Shown piece after piece: positions 1 through 10,771 of a DNA stretch of 64,000 bases (the stretch's first letter is position 1; the number at the start of each line of letters is the position of its first letter). Made by a program: the position numbers and the translations under genes. Origin of the DNA: Epiperipatus broadwayi (Eukaryota; Onychophora; Udeonychophora; Euonychophora; Peripatidae); assembly GCA_028023455.1 (NCBI GenBank), contig JAQFVV010012416.1:1915767-1979766 (forward strand), written 5' to 3'. The notes below the pieces were generated by a model. The model had not been told where the DNA came from and searched no databases. It saw only the letters and a list, made by a program, of their open reading frames with translations.

Positions 1-1455
1 TATATGGTTTGAAAGATAGTTTTACGAGGAATACAAAGAAATTATCAATGAAGATGTAATTTAAACTTAATTAATAATAAATTAGAAACTATGAACAAAC
101 AATAAAGTAATAATTATTTCTGATGTTGAAATTTCTTTTTTTTCTTATTTATTTAATGGTAATCACTATTTGTCTTAGCCTTATTGCCTTTCTTAGTTTT
201 TCTAGTTTCTATCAATGTAAAGCTTTTTGCTCTAACATTATTAAAACTGCAGTTATTGTAAAAATTGTGTCTCAAGTCAGTTTTTTAAAAATTCAATATG
301 GCGCCAGGAACCATACTTAAAACTAAAGTTTAAAATTAATGTGGATATTATGGAAAAATAACTTTCTTTTGGAATAAAAATAAATATGAAAGCTATAAAG
401 ATAAAATTTAAATAAATAAATATAGGAACTGGTTAAAAAACAGACAAAATTGGAGACTTTTTCCAAATGTTAAATACACTTTCAGTCTTTTCACATTGCT
501 TATATTAAATAATTCTTTTCTTTGTATATTTTTTATACTGCTTTTATAAAATTGTCGGACAGTTTGGCAATCTAGAAGTATTTTTTTTTATTTCTTTATA
601 CATGCATACATAAATCTTGAAAATTATGCACTTTTCGTAAAATATATAATTATACAAAACTTGTATTGTTCATGTTAATATGGAATGGTAAATAAAATAC
701 AATAAGATTCAAGAGCACTGAACCAGCTTTCAGCAGGTTGCTCCCAGAGTCATAGTGCTAACACCAATAGCGTTGTTAAAAATATGTATGTACAGTGATA
801 AAGCACAGTATGTAAATTAAATGTTCCATTTTTTTGACAATGAGATGCAGGAATCTTTTCAATTAATGAAATGAGGATCCCTAACAATAGCCCACACTTT
901 CTTATATTTTACTTTTCTATCATCCTTCTCTGGGTTTAGTGTTCTAACATTAAAGAGGGGAAAGATATGTCCCATAGCCTGTTCATGATCAAAAAAAAAG
1001 ATAGATTTACATTCACGATCTGACTTTGTGCTTTATTATATAAATATGTGTGCTGAGTGACTCTCGTTGATCTATCAGAGCAAGATTCCCCATAATACTC
1101 AGAGTTACATGCCAGGGCAGGGCATGCAATTTTATATACAAACTGGGAGAATATTCAAACAATTTCTGTCCTTAATGTTGTTTAAAAGGTTGTTGAGAGA
1201 GAGGGAGAAGGATATGAATCTCACTCTGTGTCCATTCAGGCCTTTCGAAGACTCGTTGTCTCTGAGGAATGTATGGTAGGCTTACCTATGGTTTAACAGG
1301 GTTAATATTGTCAGCTACTCTACTGCTATTACTATAAAAATTTTTTAATTGTTTTTATTAGTTTATTATAGCTACTTTCAATATATTTTTAATCCCTGAT
1401 ATATGACTCAATGTTAATTTTTCTATTAGCCTCATATTTGCATAAGGTCTTGTTT
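1..1455. other. AT-rich sequence, no gene recognised
   Basis: Short ORFs here (123-320 and 1067-1279 on the plus strand) have low-complexity or unremarkable translations and no motif I recognise. I see no splice-flanked exon and no clear repeat boundary. Confidence 0.5.
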
Positions 1456-2040
1456 CTAGGTAAGAAACTTTTCAGGCCTATATTCTAATGGAGGATTGGA
1501 CTTGGGGTGGATGGCACCTCTCATTTGAATTGGTTCCACAATCATTTTATAATCAAGCTCAGCCAGGTTTCTTTGGATGTATATATCTAAAAAATTTATT
1601 CCTTGGTTACCTTCACTTTCAATAGTCCACTCCAGGGGCGATGTTAAATGTATAATGTTAATTTGAACTTCAGAGGCACATATGTATACGTCATCAAGAT
1701 ATCTCACATAAATGTCATTATTTGCAGAAACCAAATATACTGGTAAGATGTTGTTTTTGAATTTTGAGAACAATGCTACTAACAACATCACATAATGAGT
1801 CTCATGGGCCATTTTCTCATCACTTTATAAAATTTTCCATTGACAATAGCTACACTTTCATTATCTAACCAATTAAGAACTTCAATTACAAATTCTTTTT
1901 TGTATTGATAATAATTATTTTGCCGCAAAAGGTACTTATGATGGCAATAGAAAGGTCATGAGCCACTAATCCATAAAGTTCACTGACATCTAACAATGCT
2001 AAGATGTGGTTTTTATTAACTTGGTAGTGTTCTGTTCTAT
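1456..2040 (-). pseudogene. Penelope-like element reverse transcriptase fragment
   Basis: Read on the minus strand, this stretch shows PLE reverse transcriptase blocks in the right order. A palm-like block resembling FDVSxLY (seen as LDVSELYGLVAHD) lies near 2000. An NGKFYKVMRKW block lies near 1840. The catalytic YLDDVY box (YxDD type) lies near 1700, followed by the typical INFLDIYIQRN segment near 1590. The intact reading frame covers only 1456-1812; the upstream part needs frame changes and has stops, so this is a dead copy. The GIY-YIG nuclease is not visible next to it. That it is an RT is fairly sure; assignment to PLEs rests on the YxDD spacing and the NFLD block. Confidence 0.65.
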
Positions 2041-2204
2041 CACGTCAGCTGCTCGATGGTGTTGATGCTAAGCAAAAACATATAGATATAATGTTCCTGG
2101 GCCAGTGATTCTATAGAACTATTGACATTATTTTTGGAATAGGAAATAAAATAAACTATATTACAATTTACACAAAATTAAAAAAATTCAAACCAAATAT
2201 AAAA

Positions 2205-2720
2205 ATGAAAGCCGACTTTTTGGGACAGTAATTAATCAGAGACTTACTTTTTGTGTGTGTGTGTTGATAAAAAATTACATTACTTTCTAATAGCAAATAA
2301 TAGTACATTAGAGACTGTTTTGAACAGTAATTAATCAGACTGGCTTTTTTGGGTGTGTGTATGTGGATATAAAAAGTTACATTCCTATTTTAATAGAAAA
2401 TAAGAGAAAACTTTAGCCTTTTTGGGACATTAATAATCAGACACTGTGTTTTGAAATCAAAGTCAATTATATTACAACTTCCACAAAATTTAAAAATTCA
2501 AAAAATTTTTTCAAAAGAACCCCGACTTTGACTTTTTGGGTCAGTAATTAATACCAGAGTGGCATTTTTTTTTGTGTGTGTGTATATAAAAAGTTATGTT
2601 ACTTTTTTAATAACAAATAATAGTAAATATCAGAGACTTTTTTGAACAGTAATTAATCAGAGACTGGCTTCTTGGGTGTGTGTGGATATGAAAAGTTATG
2701 GTACTTTTCAGTAAGAAAAA
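2205..2720. repeat. degenerate tandem repeat, unit roughly 100-115 bp
   Basis: About four to five diverged copies of a block containing ACAGTAATTAATCAGAGACT, then a GT-rich run (GGTGTGTGTGTG) and then AAAAGTTAC recur near 2230, 2320, 2420, 2540 and 2650. The copies differ by indels, so this is an old array, not a fresh satellite. No coding content is visible. Confidence 0.6.
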
Positions 2721-4255
2721 ATTAGATTCCAATTTATCCACTAAACTTAATAACTTATAACCAACTATTAAAATGAAAGCCGATTCTGGTGTCTGGCAAT
2801 TGCCAATTTTCAGAGTTCGAAGCAGCCATTTTACTTGTCTCAGATGATTTCTTATGGATATGTTACTTTCATCGGGATCTTCAAAATAGTGCTGTGCCAC
2901 ACCCTAAAATCCAATTTTTGAGGGTTACACAGTCCTGATGAAACGGTGACAACACTGTTAAAACTGTTACAAGATACCAGTAGGTCAGTTCACATGAAAA
3001 AAAAAGATGTTGGATCTGAAAAGTTCAATTCTTTGGACACGATGCAGTCAACACACCCTAACACGATACTGTAGTGAAAATAGACAACCCAGCATTATGA
3101 TAAAGTGCATAGCACAAGCAACTATGGCAGCCAATGAAGGCATTTTTCTGTGTTTTTAGCATAGAAAGAAGCCACAGCGGTATCCGGCAGCCAAATAAAT
3201 GGACTCTGTGTTTTATCGTAGAAAGAAGTCTATCGGTTTGGCTGTGGCCACAGAAATGGCATACTTCTAGGAATTTAGCTAGAAATAGCACCATCAAGCA
3301 GCTGATACGATAGAACAGAACACTATCATCAATTTTAATGTTTTTCATTATTTCCACACACTCGAATATTGACTTAAAGGCCTAGGAGCCAAATCTAAAA
3401 TCTTCAATTAACCAGTCAGCAATTTACTTAGTTGCCTTAATACGTGCCAGTGAATAAACAAAAAAAAAATATATATCTATAAAAACTTAATCGATTATAT
3501 GCTTGGTAAATAAACAAAATTGAATATGATTGTTTTTTACAGCTCTGAAGAAGGCTGCTAGACAATCAAAACTGCTGGACAATTTAGTAAAAAGAATTGT
3601 GAGAAGTACAATGAAATGAACTTTTTAGCCATTTATTTTTCTAGGCTTACCAGGCAATATCTATACTATCCTTACAGTATTATTTAACTTCAATAATGAC
3701 AAATGGATTGATTTGATATGCTCAATTGTGAATATCCAAATCTCTAGTGGTCTAATTTTGCTTTTGGATAATGATGTGAATTTGGAGAAGAATGTAAAAT
3801 AGTAAGCTGTAAAGATAATGTTAATAGTGTGGTATCTGAGCTTGTGGTCGATGTTGCATATATCTGATGTGAATGCAAAAGAACTTGATTCATGGCTGGA
3901 AAATGTTGCATATAAAATTCTGTCTCAGAGTACTTTGCAATTATTCACAAAACTATAGAAAACCTTAAAGCATATATATCAGTAATTGAAGACAATAAAA
4001 GTCGAAGCTAATTACAATGACCAGAAGTTAGTTAGTTAAAAGAAAATTAGAAAGAGGAATTGGGTTGAGCATATAAGGTGAAACAATGATTATGACTAAA
4101 GATTAAAAACAAAAAAAAAAAAAAGGGAAATCAATTAATGACCTTAAAAAAGAAAGTAGCCATGATATTTTGAGAAATACAGCATGTAACAGAATTTGAA
4201 AAATTTGTCTGATTTAGTTTGCTGGAGTATAAATAACAATGATAAAATGATAAAA
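2721..4255. other. no gene recognised
   Basis: The interval holds a minus-strand open frame at 3058-3357 with an unrecognised cysteine- and leucine-rich translation, which I do not call a gene. Near 3541-3600 there is a CTCTGAAGAAGGCTGC block with a following GACAATCAAAA. The same kind of block appears in the palindrome at 46.4-46.6 kb, so this part is probably a transposon tail. Confidence 0.4.
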
Positions 4256-4351
4256 AAATTAAGTCAGATGTCTTATGACCTAATTTTAATAAAGCTCATA
4301 TTTACAAATGTTATATATAGAGCTCGCAAAACAAGCTCTTAACAAGCTTTG

Positions 4352-4410
4352 AGAATATTCTCAACCCCAGACAGGTTTTTGCATCTAGCATTGTCAGTGA
4401 GGTGATTAGA
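4352..4410 (-). ncRNA. decayed hammerhead ribozyme, family A
   Basis: On the minus strand the sequence follows the family A ribozyme, but the CUGANGA box reads CTGACAA and the GAAA box reads AAAA. The GTC cleavage triplet and the downstream GGGGTTGAGAATATTC arm are kept. It is probably inactive. Confidence 0.4.
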
Positions 4411-4574
4411 TTAAAAATACTAGGACAAGCTCAGCACTTTATCTAATGTATAACTATTGAGAAGAATATCTGAAATTTTCAGATATCCATATGTCTAAAA
4501 ATCCAGCTATCTAACTCAAATAGCCATATGGGACTGAACTAAGTTCAGACACACCATATATTAATAGCTTTAGC

Positions 4575-4635
4575 AATATAAAATCGCCACTGATGACGCT
4601 AGATGCAGAAACCAGTCTGGGATTAAGGATATTCT
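4575..4635 (+). ncRNA. hammerhead ribozyme, family A
   Basis: CUGAUGA lies at 4590-4596 and GAAAC at 4608-4612. The predicted cleavage triplet GUC is 4615-4617. Stem II is short (GC/GC around a TAGAT loop). Stem III is minimal: A-U and C-G closed by the two bases CA, a size known from minimal animal hammerheads that may act as dimers. The 3' stem I arm ends in GGATATTC. The 5' arm here is diverged (AATATAAAATCGCCA), so stem I is weaker than in the copy at 38768-38830. Confidence 0.6.
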
Positions 4636-4749
4636 CAAAGCTTGTTAAGAGCTTGTTTTGCGAGCTCTATATATAACATTTCTAATACGAGCTTTATTAA
4701 AATTAGGTCATGTGACATCTGACTTGATTTTTTTTTTTTTTTTTTGCTA

Positions 4750-5045
4750 TTAGGCTTACGCAATTTTATATTGCTAAAGCTATTAATATATGGTGTATCT
4801 GAACTTAGTTCAGTCCCATATGGCTATTTGAGTTAGATAGCTGGATTTTTAGACTGATGTCTGAAAATTTCAGATTTTCTTCTCAATAGTTATACATTAG
4901 ATAAAGTGCTGGGCTTGTCCTAGTATTTTTAATCTAATGAATAGCCTGGCACCTCAGTGACTACGCTAGATGCAGAAACTAGTATGGGATTGAGGATATT
5001 CTCAAAGCTTGTTAAGAGCTTGTTTTGTGAGCTCTATCTATAAAA
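4750..5045 (+). repeat. family A ribozyme unit, second direct copy
   Basis: This is a roughly 290-bp unit sharing the blocks GAACTTAGTTCAGTCCCATA, TTATACATTAGATAAAGT and the GTTAAGAGCTTG tail with the plus-strand unit at 38608-38880. Its ribozyme segment (about 4940-5005) is decayed: the CUGANGA box is scrambled to GTGACTA, while GAAACTAGT and GAGGATATTC remain. The arms of this unit are inverted with respect to 4400-4570. Confidence 0.7.
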
Positions 5046-5925
5046 TAACAATGATGAATATATCATGCTATACACCCTTTTTTTTTGCAGAATCAATACT
5101 TATACACACACATATATGTATATTACTCCTGAGCTGACACATAATCACAATAGTTTCATAAATACAAGAAATAGCCTGAGACAAAATGATTTCATATATG
5201 TAATAGAGGCATTTATTTTTATTATCTTGGAAGTACACAATTTTGTACAGTTACATATATTTATATCGAAATGTTTCTGCCTTTAAGATTTAATGCTACA
5301 ATATATATATATAGGACTTTGATGCATCTGCCTGCCATGATTATACAATATCTTCAAAATTCAGGTCATATACAAATGGAAATTTTCATAAGTATCTGAT
5401 TCTTAGCTGTAGGATAAAATCTTCCCAATATCCTCACTCCTCAAGAATTAGCAAGCTTGTGAAATAATGCATTCTCCTTACTTGCTCATTTATAAGGAAG
5501 TGTCGGAGGATCTTGGTCATGCAGACGATTATTTAAAGGCTATTTTACCTTTAACCTATTATGGGGTAATATTTTAATTCTGATAAGAAATTCAGTCGAT
5601 TCAGTAACAGTGAAAACTCTGCAAGAGAGACATAAATAAAAAACGAATGACCATTAAGCAATTTGACCTATCTAATTCAAAGGCTTGTTGCTTAGGAAGT
5701 CATAAGATATTCAAGCACTGGAAATCGGAGACCCAAGTGTGAGCCTTTGATCTTTAACTCTTGTATACTACGCGGCATAAATAAATATTCAATTACGATT
5801 TGCAAATAATAAGTTCATACTGAGCCAAGCCACTATAGAGATAAAATGATCATGATTTAGATTATTTAATTATTCTGTATAGATTAATCAATGACTAAAG
5901 CTATGTTATTACTACATAAGATATT
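5046..5925. other. no gene recognised
   Basis: The plus-strand ORF at 5065-5286 contains a CACACATATATG low-complexity run and has no recognisable domain. I see nothing else that can be supported. Confidence 0.4.
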
Positions 5926-6110
5926 ATATAGGGTATATGAGCACAGACTTCCACACGGCCCCCCACTCTCCACTCTATCTCATAACACTGATACACCCGA
6001 ATACATATATGTTGAAAAAATAAATAATCACCAATATACGTATTTCATGCTAAAACAGCAATCATCAATTGGTCCAGACTACCATCTCTACACATATATG
6101 CTATAAGTGC
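5926..6110 (-). repeat. family B unit (hammerhead plus tRNA-like tail), minus orientation
   Basis: On the minus strand the unit runs from a hammerhead (6081 to 6025), through an A-rich linker, to a tail with GTATCAGTGTTATGAGATAG that ends at a GTGCTCATATACCC block. In sister copies the tail carries GAGTTCAAATCC, a good match to a Pol III B box. The same tail recurs at 6270-6425, 6730-6800, 43335-43530, 47700-47790 and 59950-60010. Confidence 0.7.
6025..6081 (-). ncRNA. hammerhead ribozyme, family B, one core mutation
   Basis: On the minus strand the order is distal stem I TAGTC, GG bulge, ACCAA, core box UUGAUGA (consensus CUGAUGA, so position C3 is changed), stem II TTGCTG..TAGCAT, GAAA, palindromic stem III ATACGTAT, then TTGGT and GATTA closing stem I. 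The C3 change is expected to impair cleavage. Confidence 0.55.
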
Positions 6111-6111
6111 T

Positions 6112-6260
6112 CAGATATATATTAAGATAGCCAATCTTCATACTTTAATGGACAGGCTTCAATCTACTCCACACTCCAACTCTTCAACCGTCCATCCAAT
6201 TGAAAATCTGATGATGGAATGCTCAAAGACCACCCCGAGTCCGAGATTCTCGTCAACATA
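6112..6260 (+). repeat. family E repeat
   Basis: The block ACTTTAATGGACAGGCTTCA, the motif CTCCAACTCTTCA and AATCTGATGATGGAAT are shared with 8706-8890 and 49845-49985. It lies directly between two family B segments, and another copy abuts the PLE-2 palindrome, so it may be part of the PLE-2 flank. Function unknown. Confidence 0.65.
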
Positions 6261-6269
6261 TATGTGTTC

Positions 6270-6425
6270 AGGTGTATCAGTGTTATGAGATAGAGTGGTG
6301 GGTCGTGTGAAAGTCTGTGCTCATATACCCTGTATATTACATATATAGACACAGGTATATAATAAGCCTGTGTTTCAGTTATTACATAAGATATTGTAAA
6401 TGAAAAGACTTCATAAGCGTAAAGC
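6270..6425 (+). repeat. family B tRNA-like tail, plus orientation
   Basis: This is an inverted copy of the tail at 5926-6000: GTGTATCAGTGTTATGAGAT followed by GAAAGTCTGTGCTCATATACCC. No hammerhead is attached on this side. Confidence 0.6.
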
Positions 6426-6729
6426 ATTAACTCAATACGATTAATCTTCTAAAACATGCAATAAAAAAGTTTTGACAGAAAATTAGTAAAGAATCTATTT
6501 AGAGGTTTTGGGAACATTTTGGCAAATAATAAATAAGTGAAACTGTTTTATATTGCCTGCATTATGGGTTTAAGTTAAACCAATCTTTACAAAGCTCACT
6601 TCCTGAGTAAAAGTTTTTCCAATATTCTCACAGAGGATAAAACTTACAAATGTAGGACGGTGAAAGTTTTGCCCTCGAATTAAGAATACCTAAACATTCA
6701 TACACTAATTTATATTAGATAATTAAAAT

Positions 6730-6895
6730 ATAGAGGATTTGAACTCAGATTTTCAAGCCACTTCACTCTCCATACTATCTCATACTACTGATACCCATGA
6801 CCACACACATGCAGAAAAAATAAATAATCACCAATGTATGTATTTTGTGCTAAACCAGCACTCATCAGTTGGTCCAGATTACCATCTCCCATACA
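6730..6895 (-). repeat. family B unit, minus orientation, just downstream of PLE-2
   Basis: The unit contains the tRNA-like tail (minus strand GAGTTCAAATCCTC, B-box-like) and a hammerhead. It lies directly 3' of the minus-strand PLE-2 copy and in the same orientation, as expected for a ribozyme in a PLE flanking repeat. Confidence 0.7.
6825..6881 (-). ncRNA. hammerhead ribozyme, family B, GAAA box mutated
   Basis: On the minus strand stem I is TAATC, TGG bulge, ACCAA, closing with TTGGT and GATTA (10 bp in two blocks). The core CUGAUGA is intact. Stem II GTGCTG/TAGCAC forms at least five pairs. The second box reads AAAA where GAAA is expected, so G12 is lost. Stem III derives from ATACGTAT but reads ATACATAC. 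Confidence 0.6.
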
Positions 6896-6939
6896 TATAT
6901 ATATATATAAATTATTAATCAATGTCTGTATTCCAATTA

Positions 6940-7800
6940 TAATAAAATATATATAACTATTCAAAACAATACAATAATTAATACAGTAACAATATTTTAA
7001 ACAAATATATACCAATTTAATAGAAGTACTTTCAACTATCTATGTAGCGTTCTCAACTAGCTCAACTGAATTGAAAAAACCGTTACTAAACAAAAGCAAT
7101 ACGCATACATCATTTTCCCACAATTCATTAATTTTTATATTGGCTGCTTCTATTTATCAACTGCTTTTCACTTTTTATTAACATACCTTCTTTAATTTGC
7201 TTTATTATTATTTCTTTCAATACACAGAATTTTAACTTTATTAAAATCAAAATCAAAACCATAATTACATGTTACATTATGATCAAAAAATACTGATGGT
7301 GATACATCATCATTTCTAACATTCTCTTGTCTTGATTTTTGCACTCGTTTATATAATAACAAATACTCCTCTGATCTTTTCTCCAATGTACTAGATTCCC
7401 CAATATAAGCCTTCCACAAAAACATGCATTTATATATTGCAAATTTGATTTAAAATACCACACCTATTTTTGGAATTATTTATTAATCTATTTAAATTAG
7501 GAGTAGTATAGAATGCAACTCTATTATTATACTTTATAATTTCCTGTTCTTTACAATTAAATGGTATTGATATCCAAGTATATTTTATTTTATCAATATC
7601 TATAGCATCTAAAATATTTCTATTATTATTAAACTTAGTAACAATATTATAAATTAATTTATGATCATATCCAACATTTAACAAATCCATAATAAATACA
7701 TTTATGTTACTTATTTTATCAGAACTATATTTACATAATTTATTATTCCTAAATAAAAATGATTTTAAACTGGATAATTTATTATTGTATGGTAATAAAA
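6940..7800 (-). mobile_element. PLE-2, left arm of head-to-head palindrome
   Basis: This is a 3' portion of a Penelope-like element on the minus strand. It is mirrored almost base for base by 7845-8706, including the 3' untranslated part (the TTGGTATATATTTGTTTAAA block). The 3' side is followed by a family B ribozyme unit. The centre of the palindrome is near 7800-7860. Confidence 0.85.
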
Positions 7801-7876
7801 GATATTGAAAAAAGAGGATATATTCCTTGGTATTCAAATGTGCCAATTGCACATAAATTATCCAGTTTAAAATCAT
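7190..7876 (-). pseudogene. PLE-2 RT C-terminal region and GIY-YIG endonuclease, frameshifted
   Basis: The upstream frame (7430-7876) carries the thumb and linker region, ending with FYTTPNLNRLINNSKNRCGI, which is typical of the segment just before the PLE nuclease. A frame change leads to 7192-7425, which starts with the nuclease signature AYIGES and continues through SPSVFFDHNVTCNY and KVKILCIERNNNK, including the expected catalytic glutamate. GIY-YIG nucleases nick DNA for PLE integration. The protein is broken, 5'-truncated and shares most residues with the opposite copy. Confidence 0.8.
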
Positions 7877-8706
7877 TTTTATTTAGGAATAATAAATTAT
7901 GTAAATATAGTTCTGATAAAATAAGTAACATAAATGTATTTATTATGGATTTGTTAAATGTTGGATATGATCATAAATTAATTTATAATATTGTTACTAA
8001 GTTTAATAATAATAGAAATATTTTAGATGCTATAGATATTGATAAAATAAAATATACTTGGATATCAATACCATTTATTTGTAATGAACAGGTTAAATTT
8101 ATAAAACAGATATATAAAAATATATGTCGAGTTGCATTCTATACTACTCCTAATTTAAATAGATTAATAAATAATTCAAAAAATAGGTGTGGTATTTTAA
8201 ATCAAAGTTGTGAATATATAAATGGCTATGTTTTTGTGGAAAGGCTTATATTGGGGAATCTTAATTGGAAAGATCAAGGGAGCATTTGTTATTGTATAAA
8301 CGAGTGCAAAAATCAAGACAAGAGAATGTTAGAAATGATGATGTATCACCATCAGTATTTTTTGATCATAATGTAACATGTAATTATGTTTTTGATTTTG
8401 ATTTTAATAAAGTTAAAATTCTGTGTATTGAAAGAAATAATAATAAACGCAAAATTAAAGAAGCTATGTTAATAAAAAGTGAAAAGCAACAGTTGATAAA
8501 TAGACAGACAGCCAATATAAAAATTAATGAATTGTGGGAAAATTGATGTATGAGATTGTTTTGTTTACATTTGTAACGTTTTTCTAATAAATTAGTCTAG
8601 TTGAGACTACTAGATAGTTGATACTATTAAATTGGTATATATTTGTTTAAAATATTGTTACTGTATTAATTATTGTATTGTTTTGAATAGTTATATATAT
8701 ATATAA
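7845..8706 (+). mobile_element. PLE-2, right arm of head-to-head palindrome
   Basis: This is the inverted partner of 6940-7800. The outer end matches up to the TATATATATA run, and beyond it lies family E rather than family B. Divergence between arms is low, with a few indels near the centre and in the linker, so the duplication is recent relative to other PLEs here or homogenised by gene conversion. Confidence 0.85.
7857..8546 (+). pseudogene. PLE-2 RT C-terminal region and GIY-YIG endonuclease, plus copy
   Basis: The frame opening at 7759 carries the RT thumb and linker and ends with an out-of-frame nuclease stretch (to 8376). The correct nuclease frame is 8265-8546, ending in INELWEN and stop at 8546. 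It keeps the SPSVFFDHNVTCNY block, the KILCIE catalytic glutamate and KRKIKEAMLIKSEKQ, which resembles the C-terminal helix region of other PLE nucleases. The YIGE motif itself is altered here (LILGNL in the other frame). It is inactive as written because of the frameshift. Confidence 0.78.
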
Positions 8707-8890
8707 CCACTGCTCAGTTTATATTAAGATAGATAATCCTTACACTTTAATGGACAGGCTTCAACCTACTGCCACCTCCAACTCTTCAGCCATCCATCCA
8801 TACCATTAAAAATCTGATGATAGAATTCCCAAATCCCATGCTGATGCCAATATTGTTGTCATACCCATGTTGACCTGAAGTCACCCTGAC
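8706..8890 (+). repeat. family E repeat next to PLE-2
   Basis: It shares ACTTTAATGGACAGGCTTCA, CTCCAACTCTTCAGCCATCC and CCATGCTGATGCCAATATT with copies at 6112 and 49845. It begins right at the outer end of the PLE-2 right arm. Confidence 0.65.
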
Positions 8891-8899
8891 CCCTCACAT

Positions 8900-9639
8900 A
8901 TAGCACAGTATCCATTTAAATATATAAAGGGATGGGCAGAAGGCAGGCTTAATATGTGATCTGAAAAAAAAAACCCTAAGCCTGTTGAAAAATTATTCGA
9001 GTTTGCTCAACACAGATTCAAATACCCATTTTATGCATAGTGGGTGGATATTTTCCTGCTGAATAAACACTTTGCTATAAAGTAATAATGTAACTTTGAT
9101 CATACACCCATAGTACAGGAATTCAGTATTGCTTGGACGACTAATAATGTAGTAAAAAAAAAAACTACTTTCATTCGATATCAGAAAATACTTGGTAAGC
9201 ACATGTAGGAAAAAAGATTAGTACTTCTAGCTGATAAAGAAGTATTAAATTTACCTCACACTTGGCATCTAACATAATATGAATTTGAGTAATCTCTAGT
9301 TGTAAAAATAACAAACTCTCTACCTTTACATTAGTAAACTATATAAAGAATAGAGCAGCGGTCTATTCTTTGTGATCATGTGGTAGTAAATTTAATTTGC
9401 CAATGACAATGAGATTTAGGAGCGGAATTGATATTTAAGCCAGATCTAAGTGAGATATTATTTATAAAATAATAATCAGTAATGTATAAAGAATAAAGAT
9501 AATTTTTTGTATTTATAATTCATTCTAAGTCAAATTAAATAAAAGTTATTAAATTCATACAGCAATAATGTATATTATAAACCAAACTGGAACAGACTAT
9601 AATCTTCTAGATATGAAAATAACAAAATCATTATCACTG
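8900..9639. other. no gene recognised
   Basis: The minus-strand ORF at 8993-9202 has no domain I recognise. Otherwise this is AT-rich sequence with no visible structure. Confidence 0.4.
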
Positions 9640-9765
9640 CTTTAATAATGCTTGAATATCCTAGCAACGTCACTGAGGAAGCCAGTAACAGAAACCGGTC
9701 TGGGGTTGGGGATACTCTGCAAAGCTTGTTAAGAGCTTATTTGTGAGCTCTATATATAACAAATT
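9640..9765 (+). repeat. family A ribozyme unit, 3' part
   Basis: A 5'-truncated family A unit: the ribozyme, then AAAGCTTGTTAAGAGCTTAT and GAGCTCTATATATAAC. No inverted left arm is visible here. Confidence 0.7.
9654..9717 (+). ncRNA. hammerhead ribozyme, family A
   Basis: CUGAGGA (fits CUGANGA) lies at 9673-9679 and the GUC triplet at 9698-9700. Distal stem I pairs GAATATCC with GGATACTC (one A-C mismatch). Proximal stem I pairs AACGTCA with TGGGGTT with one mismatch. Stem III is ACCGGT, a perfect palindrome. Stem II is eroded (GCC..AAC), so activity is doubtful. Confidence 0.6.
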
Positions 9766-9984
9766 AGTCATACAAAAGAGAGGTTTTATATTTTTTGCCT
9801 CATTTATTTCTTAATTATCAATTCCACTCTTAAATTTTAACACTGTTAAGGAAACTAAGTCTACTACTACTACTACAGAATGTTGAATAGATGACCACTT
9901 TATTATTTGTATAGTTTGCTGACACACAGACAATTTTCTTATTTTCTTGGCTAGGACTCCAGTTTGGTTATTTATAAATGGGTT

Positions 9985-10210
9985 CTTGGTTTTTATGCTA
10001 GGTTTGAAAAAATATAAGGGGGATTTAGATATAAAGGCTATAGCGTGGACAAAGATAATGTTGTGGAAATGGACGGATCAGGATAGAGAAGAATATGGGA
10101 AAAACTTAGAGTGGAAATGATAAGAAAAGGGTACAGTGGCCAACGGGTTTCTCTGGACATAATAGCTGAGAGATTTCTGAATCTGATAAAAGAGAAGACA
10201 TAGTGCACCA
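9985..10210 (+). repeat. family G repeat, copy 1
   Basis: About 220 bp shared with 20740-20970. Common blocks include TAGATATAAAGGC, GACAAAGATAATGTTGTGGA, and a GGTTTCTCTGGACATA-like segment that reads GGTTTTCCTGGGCATA in the other copy. Nature unknown; no ORF survives. Confidence 0.6.
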
Positions 10211-10758
10211 CAGCAAACTAATTCCTGTAAAATAAGACTAATTTTTAGTTTTTCCCTTTTTGATAAACTATATATATCATATGGCAAAGATTGAAATAAT
10301 AACAGATATAATTTCTTCACTGAAATGAGTTGCATTTTCTTTTGGTACAAATTGAATAATATTATATATTGGCCAAACATGCATAAAAGCAATAACGAAA
10401 AAAAATCTCATTACATGGATCAAATGTGCTACGTATATGGATACATAAAATAGTTTGTAAGTAGTCTCCCATCCAAAGAAGATGCAAAAAAAAAAAAAGA
10501 CCTTATTCATTAGGTTTGTCAATTGCTGAATGATAAAAGTTTGAATAGTTTTTTTAAATCTTTGTTTCACTTATAGATAAAAATAACTAGATGTCCAATA
10601 AGTAACTAATATTGAATGATTGGCTAGCTTGGCTGTGGACAATTACTTAAAAAAATATTCTAGACCTAATTAGAACCAGAAAAAAATTTCCAAGTTTACC
10701 TGGTATTGATTTGAAACCAGATTCTAGGCATACTGGGCAGATATATGGACATTATAAA
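10211..10758. other. no gene recognised
   Basis: Overlapping minus-strand ORFs between 10078 and 10570 are hydrophobic and low in complexity, with no recognisable motif. I do not call them genes. Confidence 0.4.
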
Positions 10759-10771
10759 ACCACAGATTTTT

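Larger units (their letters stand above)
4256..4732. repeat. family A foldback unit carrying hammerhead ribozyme motifs
   Basis: The left arm (about 4260-4375) and right arm (about 4617-4730) are inverted copies. Both contain the block GTTAAGAGCTTG, the GAGCTC element next to TATATATAACA, and the flank around GACCTAATTTTAATAAAGCTC or its complement. A hammerhead motif sits on the plus strand just before the right arm, and a decayed antisense one lies in the left arm. The whole resembles a stem-loop element of about 470 bp. The same unit recurs at 4750-5045, 9640-9760 and 38461-38880. Confidence 0.75.

Noticed and set aside
2930-2975. CCTGATGAAACGG followed by AAAACTG looked like a hammerhead core
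   Set aside because: No stem II or stem I pairing is found and GAAA follows CUGAUGA directly. It looks more like a transposon end box.
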